Positions 1-8,163 are shown, counted from the first letter of the stretch. The stretch is 64,000 nucleotides of DNA from Rhodococcus_G sp042879035 (GCF_042879035.1 NZ_JBIAOU010000001.1:496001-560000), one strand, 5' to 3'. The notes: generated from the sequence alone by a model not told the origin. Numbers and translations are program-made.

Positions 1-1755
1 GAACGCCTCGGCGACGGGGATGCCCACCACCTGGACCGGCGCCAGCCATGCCGGGAACGCGCCGGCGTAGTGCTCGGTGAGCACGCCGAAGAACCGCTCG
101 ATCGACCCGAACAGGGCGCGATGGATCATCACCGGACGGTGCTTCGCGCCGTCCGTGCCGGTGTACTCGAGCTCGAAGCGTTCCGGCAGGTTGAAGTCCA
201 GCTGGATCGTCGACATCTGCCAGCTGCGTCCGAGCGCGTCCTGCACCTGCACCGAGATCTTCGGCCCGTAGAACGCGGCGCCGCCCGGATCGGGAACCAG
301 GTTCAGCCCGGAGGCCTGGCCGACCTCGCGCAGCGTCTCGGTCGCCTCCTCCCACAGGGCGTCGTCGCCGACGAACTTGTCGGGGTTCTTCGTCGACAAC
401 TCGAGGTGGAAGTCGTCGAGGCCGTAGTCCTTCAGCAGCCCGAGCACGAACTGCAGCGTGGTGGTCAGCTCGTCGCGCATCTGCTCCTTGGTGCAGTAGA
501 TGTGCGCGTCGTCCTGCGTCATGCCGCGGACCCGGGTCAGGCCGTGCACGACACCGGACTTCTCGTAGCGGTACACCGAGCCGAACTCGAACAGCCGCAA
601 CGGAAGCTCACGGTACGACCGTCCGCGGGAGCGGAAGATCAGGTTGTGCATCGGGCAGTTCATCGGCTTGAGGTAGTAGTTCTGGCCCGGCTTGCGCACG
701 GTGCCGTCCTCGTTCAGTTCCTCGTCGATGTGCATCGCGGGGAACATGCCGTCGCGGTACCAGTCCAGGTGACCGGAGACCTCGTACAGATGCTGCTTGG
801 TGATGTGCGGCGAGTAGACGAACTCGTAGCCCTCCTCGACGTGCCGCTTGCGGGAGTAGTTCTCCATCTCCTGCCGGATGATGCCGCCCTTGGGGTGGAA
901 CACCGGCAGACCGGACCCGAGCTCGTCGGGGAAGGAGAACAGGTCGAGGTCGGCGCCGACCTTGCGGTGATCGCGACGCTCGGCCTCGGCGAGCAGCTCG
1001 AGGTGCTGGTCCAGCGCCTCGGTCGACTCCCATGCGGTGCCGTAGATGCGCTGCAGACCCTCACGGGACTGGTCGCCGCGCCAGTAGGCGGCCGAGCTGC
1101 GGGTGATCTTGAACGCCGGGATGAACTTGGTGGTCGGGATGTGCGGGCCGCGGCACAGGTCCTTCCAGATCACCTCGCCGGTCCGCGGATTGAGGTTGTC
1201 GTAGATCGTCAGCTCGTTGCCGCCGACCTCCATCACCTCCGGATCGTCGATGCCCGACTTGTCACTGACGAGCTCGAGTTTGAACGGCTCCTTCGCCAGT
1301 TCGACGCGGGCGTCCTCGATGTCGTCGACGACGCGGCGGGAGAACCGCTGGGCGTCCTTGACGATCTTCTTCATCCGCTTCTCGAGACGCGCGAGATCCT
1401 CGGGGGTGAACGGCTCCGCAACCTGGAAGTCGTAGTAGAAGCCGTCCTTGATCGGCGGCCCGATGCCCAGCTTCGCCTCCGGGAACTCCTGCTGCACGGC
1501 CTGCGCGAGGACGTGGGCACACGAGTGCCGGATCACGCTGCGGCCGTCCTCGGTGTCGGCGGCGACCGCCTCGACCTCGGTGTCGACGTCGGGAATCCAG
1601 GACAGGTCCTTGAGGGCGCCGTCGGCGTCGCGCACCACGACGACCGCGTCGGAGCCCTTCGCCGGCAGTCCCGCCTCGCGAACCGCCGTGCCGGCGGTAG
1701 TCCCGGCAGGCACCCGGACGCGGGCGGCTGGGGCTACGGATGCAGGCGTGGTCAC
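1..1755 (-). CDS. thrS: Threonyl-tRNA synthetase, partial (C-terminus beyond the window)
   Basis: This enzyme charges tRNA-Thr with threonine in the cytoplasm and edits mischarged serine. The reading frame starts at a GTG at 1755, preceded by a GAGGAG ribosome site, and stays open to base 1, giving 585 codons. The family is usually about 680-690 residues, so roughly 100 C-terminal residues are missing. In order I see a TGS-like N-terminus, the editing-domain HSCAH motif, the class II core with the zinc-ligand segment KPMNCPMHN and the VYRYEKSG motif, and the start of the anticodon-binding domain (FPAWLAPVQV) at the window edge. No T-box or other leader is visible upstream. Large open frames on the opposite strand here are shadows. 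Confidence 0.97.
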   Translation of the reverse strand, partial: MTTPASVAPAARVRVPAGTTAGTAVREAGLPAKGSDAVVVVRDADGALKDLSWIPDVDTEVEAVAADTEDGRSVIRHSCAHVLAQAVQQEFPEAKLGIGPPIKDGFYYDFQVAEPFTPEDLARLEKRMKKIVKDAQRFSRRVVDDIEDARVELAKEPFKLELVSDKSGIDDPEVMEVGGNELTIYDNLNPRTGEVIWKDLCRGPHIPTTKFIPAFKITRSSAAYWRGDQSREGLQRIYGTAWESTEALDQHLELLAEAERRDHRKVGADLDLFSFPDELGSGLPVFHPKGGIIRQEMENYSRKRHVEEGYEFVYSPHITKQHLYEVSGHLDWYRDGMFPAMHIDEELNEDGTVRKPGQNYYLKPMNCPMHNLIFRSRGRSYRELPLRLFEFGSVYRYEKSGVVHGLTRVRGMTQDDAHIYCTKEQMRDELTTTLQFVLGLLKDYGLDDFHLELSTKNPDKFVGDDALWEEATETLREVGQASGLNLVPDPGGAAFYGPKISVQVQDALGRSWQMSTIQLDFNLPERFELEYTGTDGAKHRPVMIHRALFGSIERFFGVLTEHYAGAFPAWLAPVQVVGIPVAEAF

Positions 1756-1868
1756 GGCGATGTGCTCCTCGGTAGGTGGGCCGACCTCGATGTCGGCGTC
1801 GGTGATGAGCCCTCATGCTATCGGGACCGCGGTGCGGTCGGCCCGCTCACCCGGCACGCGTCCGCGCG

Positions 1869-2582
1869 CTACAGGGCGGTAAGCCGCGCGTGGCGCACCT
1901 CGGGCAACTGGTGCGGACAGCTCACGCACTTGGCCCGTTCGGCGGCGTCGTCGTCCCCGGGCGGCACCAGTGCCGGGGCGCGATAGATCAGACAGCACGA
2001 ATTCCGGCGCAGGTAGCGGCGGGTCCCGGTGGCCGGCGACGCGGCCGGGTCGGCGGCATCGATGCCGCCCGCTCCGACGTCGACGAATCGCGGTCGCGGC
2101 AGTGGCGGTCCGACGAGTTCGGCCAGCCTCGCCGCGAGCGAGCTGCCCGCGGCCGGGGACCCCGCGGCCGCGCCCGCCTCGAGCGCACGGTTGCCGAGGG
2201 AATCCGATGCCACCGCCCACAGGGCCGCGGGTGCCGCCCCGCTCACCTCCGCCAGGGCGTCGACGACGGCGCCGAGTGCCTCGCGCAGGCCGGCGGCGAG
2301 TAGGGACGGATCGGTGACGCGTCCGCCACCACGGATCGAGGTCAGGGCGCCGTCCGGCGTGACGGCCACCGTCAGCCCGGTCAGGCTCGGATCCGGGGCG
2401 GTGCCGGTACGCACCAGGTCGGCGGACACCGGTGCGAGGAGGGTCGAACTCGCCGAATACCACCAGAGTGTGGCGGCGACCCGCCGATCGGTCACCGCCC
2501 AGCGGGCCCCGGTGTCGTCGATGCGGTCGGCCAGCCACGTCGGATCGGCCAGCAGGGCACCGGGGAACTCGGCGGGGCTCAT
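1869..2582 (-). CDS. FhuF-like (2Fe-2S) protein, possible ferric-siderophore reductase
   Basis: The 237-residue protein has the signature of the FhuF C-terminal domain: paired cysteines at about 196-197 followed by C-x2-C at about 219-222, a set that binds a 2Fe-2S cluster in E. coli FhuF, which reduces ferric siderophores. The rest is Ala/Gly-rich and not recognisable in detail. I chose the ATG at 2582 because it overlaps the TGA of the upstream membrane-protein gene (ATGA), a translational-coupling arrangement; a longer frame upstream is only the shadow of that gene. No iron box is visible ahead of the pair, so an iron-related role rests on the cysteine motif alone. Confidence 0.75.
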   Translation of the reverse strand: MSPAEFPGALLADPTWLADRIDDTGARWAVTDRRVAATLWWYSASSTLLAPVSADLVRTGTAPDPSLTGLTVAVTPDGALTSIRGGGRVTDPSLLAAGLREALGAVVDALAEVSGAAPAALWAVASDSLGNRALEAGAAAGSPAAGSSLAARLAELVGPPLPRPRFVDVGAGGIDAADPAASPATGTRRYLRRNSCCLIYRAPALVPPGDDDAAERAKCVSCPHQLPEVRHARLTAL

Positions 2583-3016
2583 CCCAGGGGGGACTCGAGT
2601 AGTGGCTGTTCGATGCCGAACCACCCGGCGACGAGGTCGATCGCCCCGAGCACCCAGAGCGTGGCGACCACGACCACCGTCGTCGCCAGCACCGACAGCG
2701 CCTTGACCACGACCGACTGCCCCGCGAACCACTCCATGAACTGGTCGTAGCGAGCCTTGGCGAAGCGGAGCAACCGATAAGCCCAGGCGAACTCGGAACC
2801 GAGGATGCCCAGACCGGCGAAGACGATCAACCAACCGGGGCCGGGATACGGAATCGCGATGATGCCCACGGCCAGGACCACGGTTCCGACGACGCCCACC
2901 GCGACGCGGTACGCGAGGTTGAGAACGGGTTTCGCCGCGATCCGACGACGCAGCCGCAGCCACCGATTCTCGGTGTTCTCGTGCTCCGTGCTCACCTGGT
3001 CCGTCACCGGATCCAC
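2579..3016 (-). CDS. TIGR02611-type PGPGW transmembrane protein
   Basis: This is a 145-residue membrane protein of unknown function. It has a charged N-terminus, two close hydrophobic stretches around the conserved PYPGPGW motif, a basic amphipathic segment, and one or two further hydrophobic segments near the C-terminus. The PGPGW motif places it in the actinobacterial TIGR02611 family. It overlaps the FhuF-like gene by four bases, so the two are probably co-transcribed. No biochemical role is known to me. Confidence 0.85.
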   Translation of the reverse strand: MDPVTDQVSTEHENTENRWLRLRRRIAAKPVLNLAYRVAVGVVGTVVLAVGIIAIPYPGPGWLIVFAGLGILGSEFAWAYRLLRFAKARYDQFMEWFAGQSVVVKALSVLATTVVVVATLWVLGAIDLVAGWFGIEQPLLESPLG

Positions 3017-3085
3017 GCTACCGCCGGCAGTCGCGTTCGAGGCCGCCAGGAAGGAAGGGCCGCCGGGAAAGGAGGCCCGGACAGC

Positions 3086-3125
3086 ACGAAGGGCGGCTGC
3101 GAATTATCGCAGCCGCCCTTCGTGT
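3086..3125 (-). terminator. Hairpin terminator downstream of tRNA-Val(CAC)
   Basis: A perfect 17-bp inverted repeat (arms 3086-3102 and 3109-3125, six-base loop) lies just past the 3' end of the minus-strand tRNA. No T-run follows, as is common for actinobacterial terminators. Confidence 0.75.
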
Positions 3126-3129
3126 TCGG

Positions 3130-3201
3130 TGGTCCCGGCTGGGATCGAACCAGCGACCTTCCGCGTGTGAAGCGGACGCTCTCCCACTGAGCCACGGGAC
3201 C
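3130..3201 (-). tRNA. tRNA-Val (anticodon CAC)
   Basis: The reverse complement folds into a complete cloverleaf: acceptor GGTCCCG pairs with CGGGACC, the anticodon loop is TTCACAC, and the T-loop is GTTCGATC. CCA is not encoded. Confidence 0.96.
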
Positions 3202-3390
3202 GTGCACTTGACGGACCGGCCGCGCGTCGATCTCTCGCGGCCGAACGAGGAGAAAACTAGCACGCCCGCACGCGGAGTGGGAAACCGCCTGGTCACGGAC
3301 GAAAATCTGCGCAACCGATCCGCCCCCGCCTCCGGCTCCCTCCCGAATTCCACGGGTGTTGTTCACCTGAACAGCACATGACCAGCGGAT

Positions 3391-3419
3391 TTGGTGCTCC
3401 CCACACCGTGGGCTACTGT
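3391..3419 (+). promoter_or_regulatory. Promoter of tRNA cluster copy 1
   Basis: TTGGTG (3391-3396), a 17-base spacer and TACTGT (3414-3419) fit a housekeeping sigma promoter about 40 bases ahead of the first tRNA-Gly. The same arrangement recurs before the second cluster. Confidence 0.65.
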
Positions 3420-3460
3420 TTCTCTCGCAGCACGGAGACGGCAACGCCCCCGAGCAGCAT

Positions 3461-3533
3461 GCGGATGTAGCGCAGCTGGTAGCGCATCACCTTGCCAAGG
3501 TGAGGGTCGCGGGTTCGAATCCCGTCATCCGCT
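3461..3533 (+). tRNA. tRNA-Gly (GCC), copy 1
   Basis: The 73-base cloverleaf has acceptor GCGGATG pairing with CATCCGC and anticodon loop TTGCCAA. It is first in the Gly-Cys-Val cluster and identical to the copy 510 bases downstream. Confidence 0.97.
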
Positions 3534-3556
3534 CGAGAGGTTGGACTCGACCTTGC

Positions 3557-3627
3557 GGTGGAGTGGCCGAGTGGTGAGGCAACGGCCTGCAAAGCCGTGC
3601 ACACGGGTTCGATTCCCGTCTCCACCT
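3557..3627 (+). tRNA. tRNA-Cys (GCA), copy 1
   Basis: The 71-base cloverleaf has acceptor GGTGGAG pairing with CTCCACC and anticodon loop CTGCAAA. It is identical to the second copy. Confidence 0.97.
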
Positions 3628-3657
3628 CTGTTGCACGAAACCTACACATGTAGGCCT

Positions 3658-3732
3658 GCGCGATTAGCTCAGCGGGAGAGCGCTTCCCTGACACGGAAGA
3701 GGTCACTGGTTCAATCCCAGTATCGCGCACCA
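3658..3732 (+). tRNA. tRNA-Val (GAC), copy 1
   Basis: Acceptor GCGCGAT pairs with ATCGCGC and the anticodon loop is CTGACAC. Unlike the other tRNAs here, CCA is encoded (3730-3732). The spacer from tRNA-Cys differs between the two clusters, but the tRNA itself is identical. Confidence 0.97.
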
Positions 3733-3742
3733 CGGATCGACG

Positions 3743-3774
3743 AAAAGGGACCCCCTGACGGGGGTCCCTTTTTT
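3743..3774 (+). terminator. Intrinsic terminator of tRNA cluster copy 1
   Basis: A perfect 13-bp stem (3743-3755 with 3760-3772) has a four-base TGAC loop and runs directly into six Ts. Confidence 0.92.
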
Positions 3775-3898
3775 CGTTGTTTCTCCGACGGGCCGGGCCT
3801 CGCCGCACGCGGCGAGGCACCGCAGCGCGACCCCCAGCCCCCGCGCGGGCGCCCTCCCCCACCGCGACAGCCGACATCACTGCAGGTCAGGACGCGAA

Positions 3899-3928
3899 TT
3901 GGTGTTCGCGGCGTCCGTGGGCTAATGT
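3899..3928 (+). promoter_or_regulatory. Promoter of tRNA cluster copy 2
   Basis: TTGGTG (3899-3904), an 18-base spacer and TAATGT (3923-3928). The following leader, with its GCAGCACGGAG segment, is a diverged copy of the one in cluster 1. Confidence 0.65.
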
Positions 3929-3970
3929 TCCTTCTCGCAGCACGGAGGCAGAAACGCCCCCGAGCAGCGT

Positions 3971-4043
3971 GCGGATGTAGCGCAGCTGGTAGCGCATCAC
4001 CTTGCCAAGGTGAGGGTCGCGGGTTCGAATCCCGTCATCCGCT
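3971..4043 (+). tRNA. tRNA-Gly (GCC), copy 2
   Basis: Identical to the tRNA at 3461-3533, offset by exactly 510 bases. Confidence 0.97.
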
Positions 4044-4066
4044 CGAGAGGTTGGACTCGACCTTGC

Positions 4067-4137
4067 GGTGGAGTGGCCGAGTGGTGAGGCAACGGCCTGC
4101 AAAGCCGTGCACACGGGTTCGATTCCCGTCTCCACCT
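4067..4137 (+). tRNA. tRNA-Cys (GCA), copy 2
   Basis: Identical to the tRNA at 3557-3627. The Gly-Cys spacer is also the same in both clusters. Confidence 0.97.
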
Positions 4138-4165
4138 CCACGTGTCGAGTACAGATCAATATCCT

Positions 4166-4240
4166 GCGCGATTAGCTCAGCGGGAGAGCGCTTCCCTGAC
4201 ACGGAAGAGGTCACTGGTTCAATCCCAGTATCGCGCACCA
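4166..4240 (+). tRNA. tRNA-Val (GAC), copy 2
   Basis: Identical to the tRNA at 3658-3732, with encoded CCA (4238-4240). The preceding Cys-Val spacer has diverged and is two bases shorter. Confidence 0.97.
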
Positions 4241-4245
4241 CGACA

Positions 4246-4276
4246 CGAGCCCCCCGGACATTGTCCGGGGGGCTCG
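4246..4276 (+). terminator. Hairpin terminator of tRNA cluster copy 2
   Basis: A 14-bp stem (4246-4259 with 4263-4276) with a three-base loop and only a weak T-tract. Its sequence is unrelated to the terminator of copy 1. Confidence 0.82.
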
Positions 4277-4326
4277 TTGCGGTATGTACTGATGAGCACA
4301 GTGTTCACAGTGAGAAGGAGCCCGGC

Positions 4327-5040
4327 ATGGCGACGGCCCGACCCGATGCCCTCCACCTCGCCGCGGGCGCCCTCGCCCGGACCGCCGACCTCGCGATGTG
4401 GTCCGCCCGGACGGCCGTCGACACGGCTCACCGGGTCCCCGTCATCGGCAGCCGACTCGACGACCTCGCCGCGACTCTCGCCGCGCGAGGCGAGGAGGCG
4501 CTGGTCTCCGCGGCCGTCCTCGCCCGGGACGTGCTGCGCGCCCTCGTCCGGGAAGTGGTGGCCGCCGCCCTCCTCGAAATGGATCTGACCCGCATCGTCC
4601 GTGACCACGTGGACCTCGACGTCGTCGCCGAGGGCATCGACGTGGACCGGATCGCCGCGCGACTCGACCTCGACGCCGTCATCGACCGGCTCGACCTCGA
4701 CACGATCGTCGACACCGTCGATCTGGACCGTCAGGTCACGCGGGTGGACCTGAACGCGGCCGCGGCCGTGATCGACGTCGACGCGATCGCGTCGCGGGTC
4801 GACCTCGACGCGATCATCGCGCGAATCGACCTGCTCGGCCTGGCGAACCAGATCATCGAGGATGTGGATCTGCCACAGATCATCCGTGACTCGACGGGGT
4901 CACTGTCCGAGGAGGCGGTGCGCGGAGTGCGCAGTCAGGGCATGCAGGCCGACGACGCGGTCGCAGGCTTCGTCGGCCGCCTGTTCGGCCGCGATCGGCA
5001 CGAACACGAGCGCCTCGACGAGGACGGAACCGCTCGGTGA
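4327..5040 (+). CDS. Nonapeptide-repeat protein of unknown function
   Basis: The 237-residue product starts at the ATG at 4327 behind a GAGAAGGAG ribosome site. The N-terminal third is Ala-rich and mostly helical in character. Residues about 97-168 are eight consecutive nine-residue repeats of the form [L/V]-D-x-[I/V]-x-x-x-[L/V/I]-D, for example LDAVIDRLD, LDTIVDTVD and VDAIASRVD. A short acidic and basic tail follows. The stop overlaps the GTG start of the RDD membrane protein, so the two are translationally coupled and may act together at the membrane. I recognise the pairing as common in actinobacteria but know no function. The frame continues open upstream through the tRNA genes; that part is not coding. 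Confidence 0.85.
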   Translation: MATARPDALHLAAGALARTADLAMWSARTAVDTAHRVPVIGSRLDDLAATLAARGEEALVSAAVLARDVLRALVREVVAAALLEMDLTRIVRDHVDLDVVAEGIDVDRIAARLDLDAVIDRLDLDTIVDTVDLDRQVTRVDLNAAAAVIDVDAIASRVDLDAIIARIDLLGLANQIIEDVDLPQIIRDSTGSLSEEAVRGVRSQGMQADDAVAGFVGRLFGRDRHEHERLDEDGTAR

Positions 5041-5501
5041 CCCACCACGGAATCCCGAAACGGCGCCCCGCCGGCATCGTGACCCGTGGCATCGCCGCGG
5101 TGATCGACCTCGGCGTGGTGCTCGCGCTCCTCGGCGGCGCCTACCTGTCCCTGCTCCTGGCGAAGCTGTTGCTGTCGCCGCAGAGCTTCACGTTCCCGGA
5201 CCCGGGACCGCTGTGGTCGATCACCGCGTGGCTCGGACTGTCGGTCGTCTACCTGACCGGCTGTTGGGCCACCACCGGCCGGACCGTCGGCTCGCTCGCG
5301 ATGGGGGTGCGGGTCATGACCCGCAAGCACCGCCGGGTCCGCTGGGCGATCTCACTGCTGCGTGCCGTGGCCTGCGTGTTCTTCCCCGTCGGCTTGCTGT
5401 GGGCGGTGATCAATCCGCACCGGCATTCCGTGCAGGACATCCTCCTGCAGACCGAGGTGGTGTACGACTGGCGTCACGACCTCGACGCCGTGACGGTCTG
5501 A
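5037..5501 (+). CDS. RDD family membrane protein
   Basis: The 154-residue protein starts at a GTG overlapping the previous stop. It has hydrophobic segments at about residues 19-46, 62-80 and 109-126, with the basic start (VTRGIAAVIDLGVV), the TGRTVGSLAMGVRV loop and the late SVQDIL motif typical of RDD proteins. The family sits in the cytoplasmic membrane and its role is mostly unknown. The 3' end overlaps the convergent beta-glucosidase gene by 28 bases, so there is no room for a conventional terminator. Confidence 0.88.
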   Translation: MTHHGIPKRRPAGIVTRGIAAVIDLGVVLALLGGAYLSLLLAKLLLSPQSFTFPDPGPLWSITAWLGLSVVYLTGCWATTGRTVGSLAMGVRVMTRKHRRVRWAISLLRAVACVFFPVGLLWAVINPHRHSVQDILLQTEVVYDWRHDLDAVTV

Positions 5502-6877
5502 CCCGTGCGGTGCGCGGCGATCAGGTCGCGATACCAGTGGTAGGAGTCCTTCGGAGTGCGCTCGAGTGTGCGGTAGTCAACGTGCACCAGGCCGAATCGC
5601 TCCCGGTAGCCGGCCGCCCACTCGAAGTTGTCGAGGATCGACCACACGAAGTAGCCACGGACGTCGACACCGTCGTCGACGGCCTGCTTCAACGCATGCA
5701 GGTGGGCCCGGTGGTAGTCGATGCGCCGCCGGTCGGGGACGCGGCCGTCGACCGGGTCCGGGTCGTGGAACGACGCTCCCGACTCGGTGATGTACAGCGG
5801 CGGCAGCATCTCGCCGTAGCGGTCGGCGAAGGTCCGGACGATGTCGCGCAGGCCCGCCGGCACGATCGGCCAGCCGAAGTCGGTGCGGTCCGGGGTGTCG
5901 AGTGCGACAGGACGGAACGGCAGTCCCGGCGGGAGTTCGACCTCGAGGACGCCGGAGGCGCCCTCGTCCCGCGCCGCCGGGGCCGCGATCACCGTGGGCT
6001 CGTAGTAGTTGATGCCGAACCAGTCCAATGGCTGCGCAACGGTTTTCAGGTCCTCGTCGACCGGGCCCGCGAGAGCCGCGGCCAGTTCGGGCGTGGGGTA
6101 GGTGCCGCGCAGAACCGGATCGGCGAACGTCCAGTTGACGAGGTGGTCGTAGATGTCGGCGGCCAGGGCGTCCTCCCGGGCATCACTCGCCGCGTGCACG
6201 GGAGCGTGGTTGGACGCGATGCCGATGTTCTCGCACCCCGCGGCGCGCAGCGCCTGCACCGCGAGCCCGTGTCCGAGCAGCTGGTGATGCGCGGCCTGCA
6301 GTGCGCCGAATCCCAGCTGATATCCGGGTGCATGGACACCGAGCGCGTGGCCGTAGAGGGTGTGCACCACGGGTTCGTTGAGCGGCATCCACATCCGGAC
6401 ACGGTCACCGAGGCGCCGTCCTACGATGTCCGCGTAGTCGGCGAGACGGGCCGCGGTGTCGCGTTCGAGCCAGCCGCCGTTGTCCTGCAACGCCTGTGGG
6501 AGGTCCCAGTGGAACAGTGTCACCGCGGGTGCAATGCCCGCCGCGCACAGTTCGTCGATCAGCCGGTCGTAGAAGTCGAGGCCGGGTTCGTTGATCACGC
6601 CCCGGCCGGTGGGCTGCACCCGCGGCCACGACACCGACAGGCGGTAGGCGCCGACACCGAGGTCGCGCATCAGGGCGACGTCCTCGCGATACCGGTGGTA
6701 GTGGTCCGTCGCGACGTCGCCGGTCTCGCCACGGGCGACGACACCGGGGCGGCCGCAGAACTCGTCCCAGATCGAACGACCGCGGCCGTCCTCCTCGACG
6801 GCACCTTCGATCTGGTACGCGGCGGCTGCCACGCCCCACAGGAAGTCCGGCTCGAACACCGGATCCGTTGCAGTCAT
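5474..6877 (-). CDS. Glycoside hydrolase family 1 beta-glucosidase
   Basis: This is a 467-residue family 1 retaining glycosidase that hydrolyses beta-glucosides. The N-terminal signature FLWGVAAAAYQIEGA is present, the acid/base Glu168 lies in the NEP motif, and the nucleophile Glu365 lies in ITESG (usually ITENG). There is no signal peptide, so the enzyme should act in the cytoplasm on an imported sugar. It is transcribed away from an MFS transporter across a 95-base gap that holds a palindrome, which suggests shared control with an uptake system. The exact substrate cannot be told from the sequence. Confidence 0.95.
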   Translation of the reverse strand: MTATDPVFEPDFLWGVAAAAYQIEGAVEEDGRGRSIWDEFCGRPGVVARGETGDVATDHYHRYREDVALMRDLGVGAYRLSVSWPRVQPTGRGVINEPGLDFYDRLIDELCAAGIAPAVTLFHWDLPQALQDNGGWLERDTAARLADYADIVGRRLGDRVRMWMPLNEPVVHTLYGHALGVHAPGYQLGFGALQAAHHQLLGHGLAVQALRAAGCENIGIASNHAPVHAASDAREDALAADIYDHLVNWTFADPVLRGTYPTPELAAALAGPVDEDLKTVAQPLDWFGINYYEPTVIAAPAARDEGASGVLEVELPPGLPFRPVALDTPDRTDFGWPIVPAGLRDIVRTFADRYGEMLPPLYITESGASFHDPDPVDGRVPDRRRIDYHRAHLHALKQAVDDGVDVRGYFVWSILDNFEWAAGYRERFGLVHVDYRTLERTPKDSYHWYRDLIAAHRTGQTVTASRS

Positions 6878-6897
6878 GGGGCGAGTGTGACCGTTTC

Positions 6898-6913
6898 CTG
6901 GACGGACGTCCAG
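6898..6913. promoter_or_regulatory. Possible operator between beta-glucosidase and MFS genes
   Basis: CTGGAC and GTCCAG arms with a four-base centre form a perfect palindrome 20 bases from the glucosidase start. A second half-site-like CCTGGAC lies near 6928. No regulator is encoded next to it. Confidence 0.4.
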
Positions 6914-6972
6914 CGCAATGCTTCAATTCCTGGACACGCCCCTGCGGCCCCGGCGAAAGTACCGACCAGGAC

Positions 6973-8163
6973 ATGACCGACCCCACCACCGTTCCGCGCG
7001 CCGCCCGTGTCGGCACCGCCGCGGCGTTTGCACTGCAGGGATTTCTCCTCGCGGTCCTGTTGACCCAACTCCCCCAGTTCAAGGACAAGTTCGGGTTCAC
7101 CGACACCACGATCGTCGTCGCGGTCGTCACGGTCTCGCTGGTCGCCGGGGTGGGCAGTGTGCTCGCCGAGTTCGCCGCGACCCGGACGTCGAGCCGCACG
7201 ACACTGCGCGCGGGGCTGTGCGTGATCGCGATCGCCGGCGCCGGAATCGCGTTCTCCCAGGGCACTGTTGCGTTCTTCGCCGGATTCGCCGTGTACGGGA
7301 TCGGACTCGGGATCGTCGACGCTGCCGCCAACATGCAGGCCGTCGCGATCCAGCACCGGTACGGCCGGTCGATCCTGTCGTCGTTCCACGCGGTGTGGAG
7401 CGTCGGGGCGATCTCCGGCGCGCTGTTCGTCTCGGCCTGTGCGGGACTCGACGTGGGTCTGGGCGCGTGTCTGCTCGTCGCCGCTGCCGTCGTCGCGGTC
7501 GGCACCACGGTGCTCGGACCCCGACTGCTCGTCACGGGCCACGAGACGGCCGTCGCACCGACCGCGCCGTTGGCGGTGCCGCTGCGGCCGTTCCTCGCCC
7601 TCGGTGCCGCGATGGCTCTGTTCTTCGCGATCGACTTCAGCATCGGCAACTGGTCCGCGCTGTACCTGACGGACATGCTCCTCGCCAGCGCGAGCACCGC
7701 CGCGCTCGGGGTCGCCGCCTACCAGGGCGCAGGACTGCTCTCACGGCTCACCGGCGACCACTGGGTCCGCCGGTACGGCGAGATCGCCGTCGTCCGCGTC
7801 GGCGCCGCGATCGGTGCCGCCGGAATGGTGGTGGTCGTGTTCGCGACCGGCCCGACGATGGCGATCGTCGGATTCCTCGTGGTCGGCCTCGGCGCTCCCG
7901 TCGTCGCGCCGCTCTGCTTCAGCGCCGCAGGCCGTCTCGCGCCGCCCGGGCAGACCGACGCCGTCGTCGCACGCCTGAACCTGTTCAACTACGCCGGGAC
8001 CGTCGTCGGCGGCGGCATCGTCGGTGCGGTCGCGGCAGCATCGAACCTGCGTGTGGGGTTCGTCGTGCCGCTCGCCTTCGCCATGGGGCTGGTCCTGCTC
8101 GCACCCGCGTTCCACCCGCGCACCGCCTCGGCGGTACCGGAGTCCGCCGACCGGACCCGGTAA
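6973..8163 (+). CDS. Major facilitator superfamily transporter
   Basis: The 396-residue protein consists almost wholly of hydrophobic segments, about 12, with short polar loops. The hydrophilic connection around residues 180-195 separates two halves as in MFS carriers. I start it at the ATG at 6973; the longer open frame upstream runs through the promoter region. The divergent beta-glucosidase suggests a glycoside or sugar substrate, but no substrate-specific motif is visible. An efflux role is possible. Confidence 0.85.
   Translation: MTDPTTVPRAARVGTAAAFALQGFLLAVLLTQLPQFKDKFGFTDTTIVVAVVTVSLVAGVGSVLAEFAATRTSSRTTLRAGLCVIAIAGAGIAFSQGTVAFFAGFAVYGIGLGIVDAAANMQAVAIQHRYGRSILSSFHAVWSVGAISGALFVSACAGLDVGLGACLLVAAAVVAVGTTVLGPRLLVTGHETAVAPTAPLAVPLRPFLALGAAMALFFAIDFSIGNWSALYLTDMLLASASTAALGVAAYQGAGLLSRLTGDHWVRRYGEIAVVRVGAAIGAAGMVVVVFATGPTMAIVGFLVVGLGAPVVAPLCFSAAGRLAPPGQTDAVVARLNLFNYAGTVVGGGIVGAVAAASNLRVGFVVPLAFAMGLVLLAPAFHPRTASAVPESADRTR

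Larger units (their letters stand above)
3391..4240 (+). repeat. Tandem duplication of promoter plus tRNA Gly-Cys-Val
   Basis: Two copies of the unit (3391-3732 and 3899-4240) lie head to tail. The three tRNAs and the Gly-Cys spacer are identical, the promoter and leader differ by a few bases, and the Cys-Val spacers and terminators are different. This pattern points to an old duplication with tRNA sequences kept the same by selection or conversion. Confidence 0.9.

Noticed and set aside
1756..1868. Possible T-box or other leader ahead of thrS.
   Set aside because: Only about 110 bases separate the genes, and no T-box core sequence or anti-terminator is seen.
70..1986. A 638-codon plus-strand frame at the left edge.
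   Set aside because: The minus strand encodes threonyl-tRNA synthetase with all its motifs, so the plus frame is its shadow.
3004..4241. Open frames across the tRNA cluster on both strands.
   Set aside because: They translate the tRNA sequences themselves (for example VAQWESVRFTRGRSLVRSQ), a well-known artefact.
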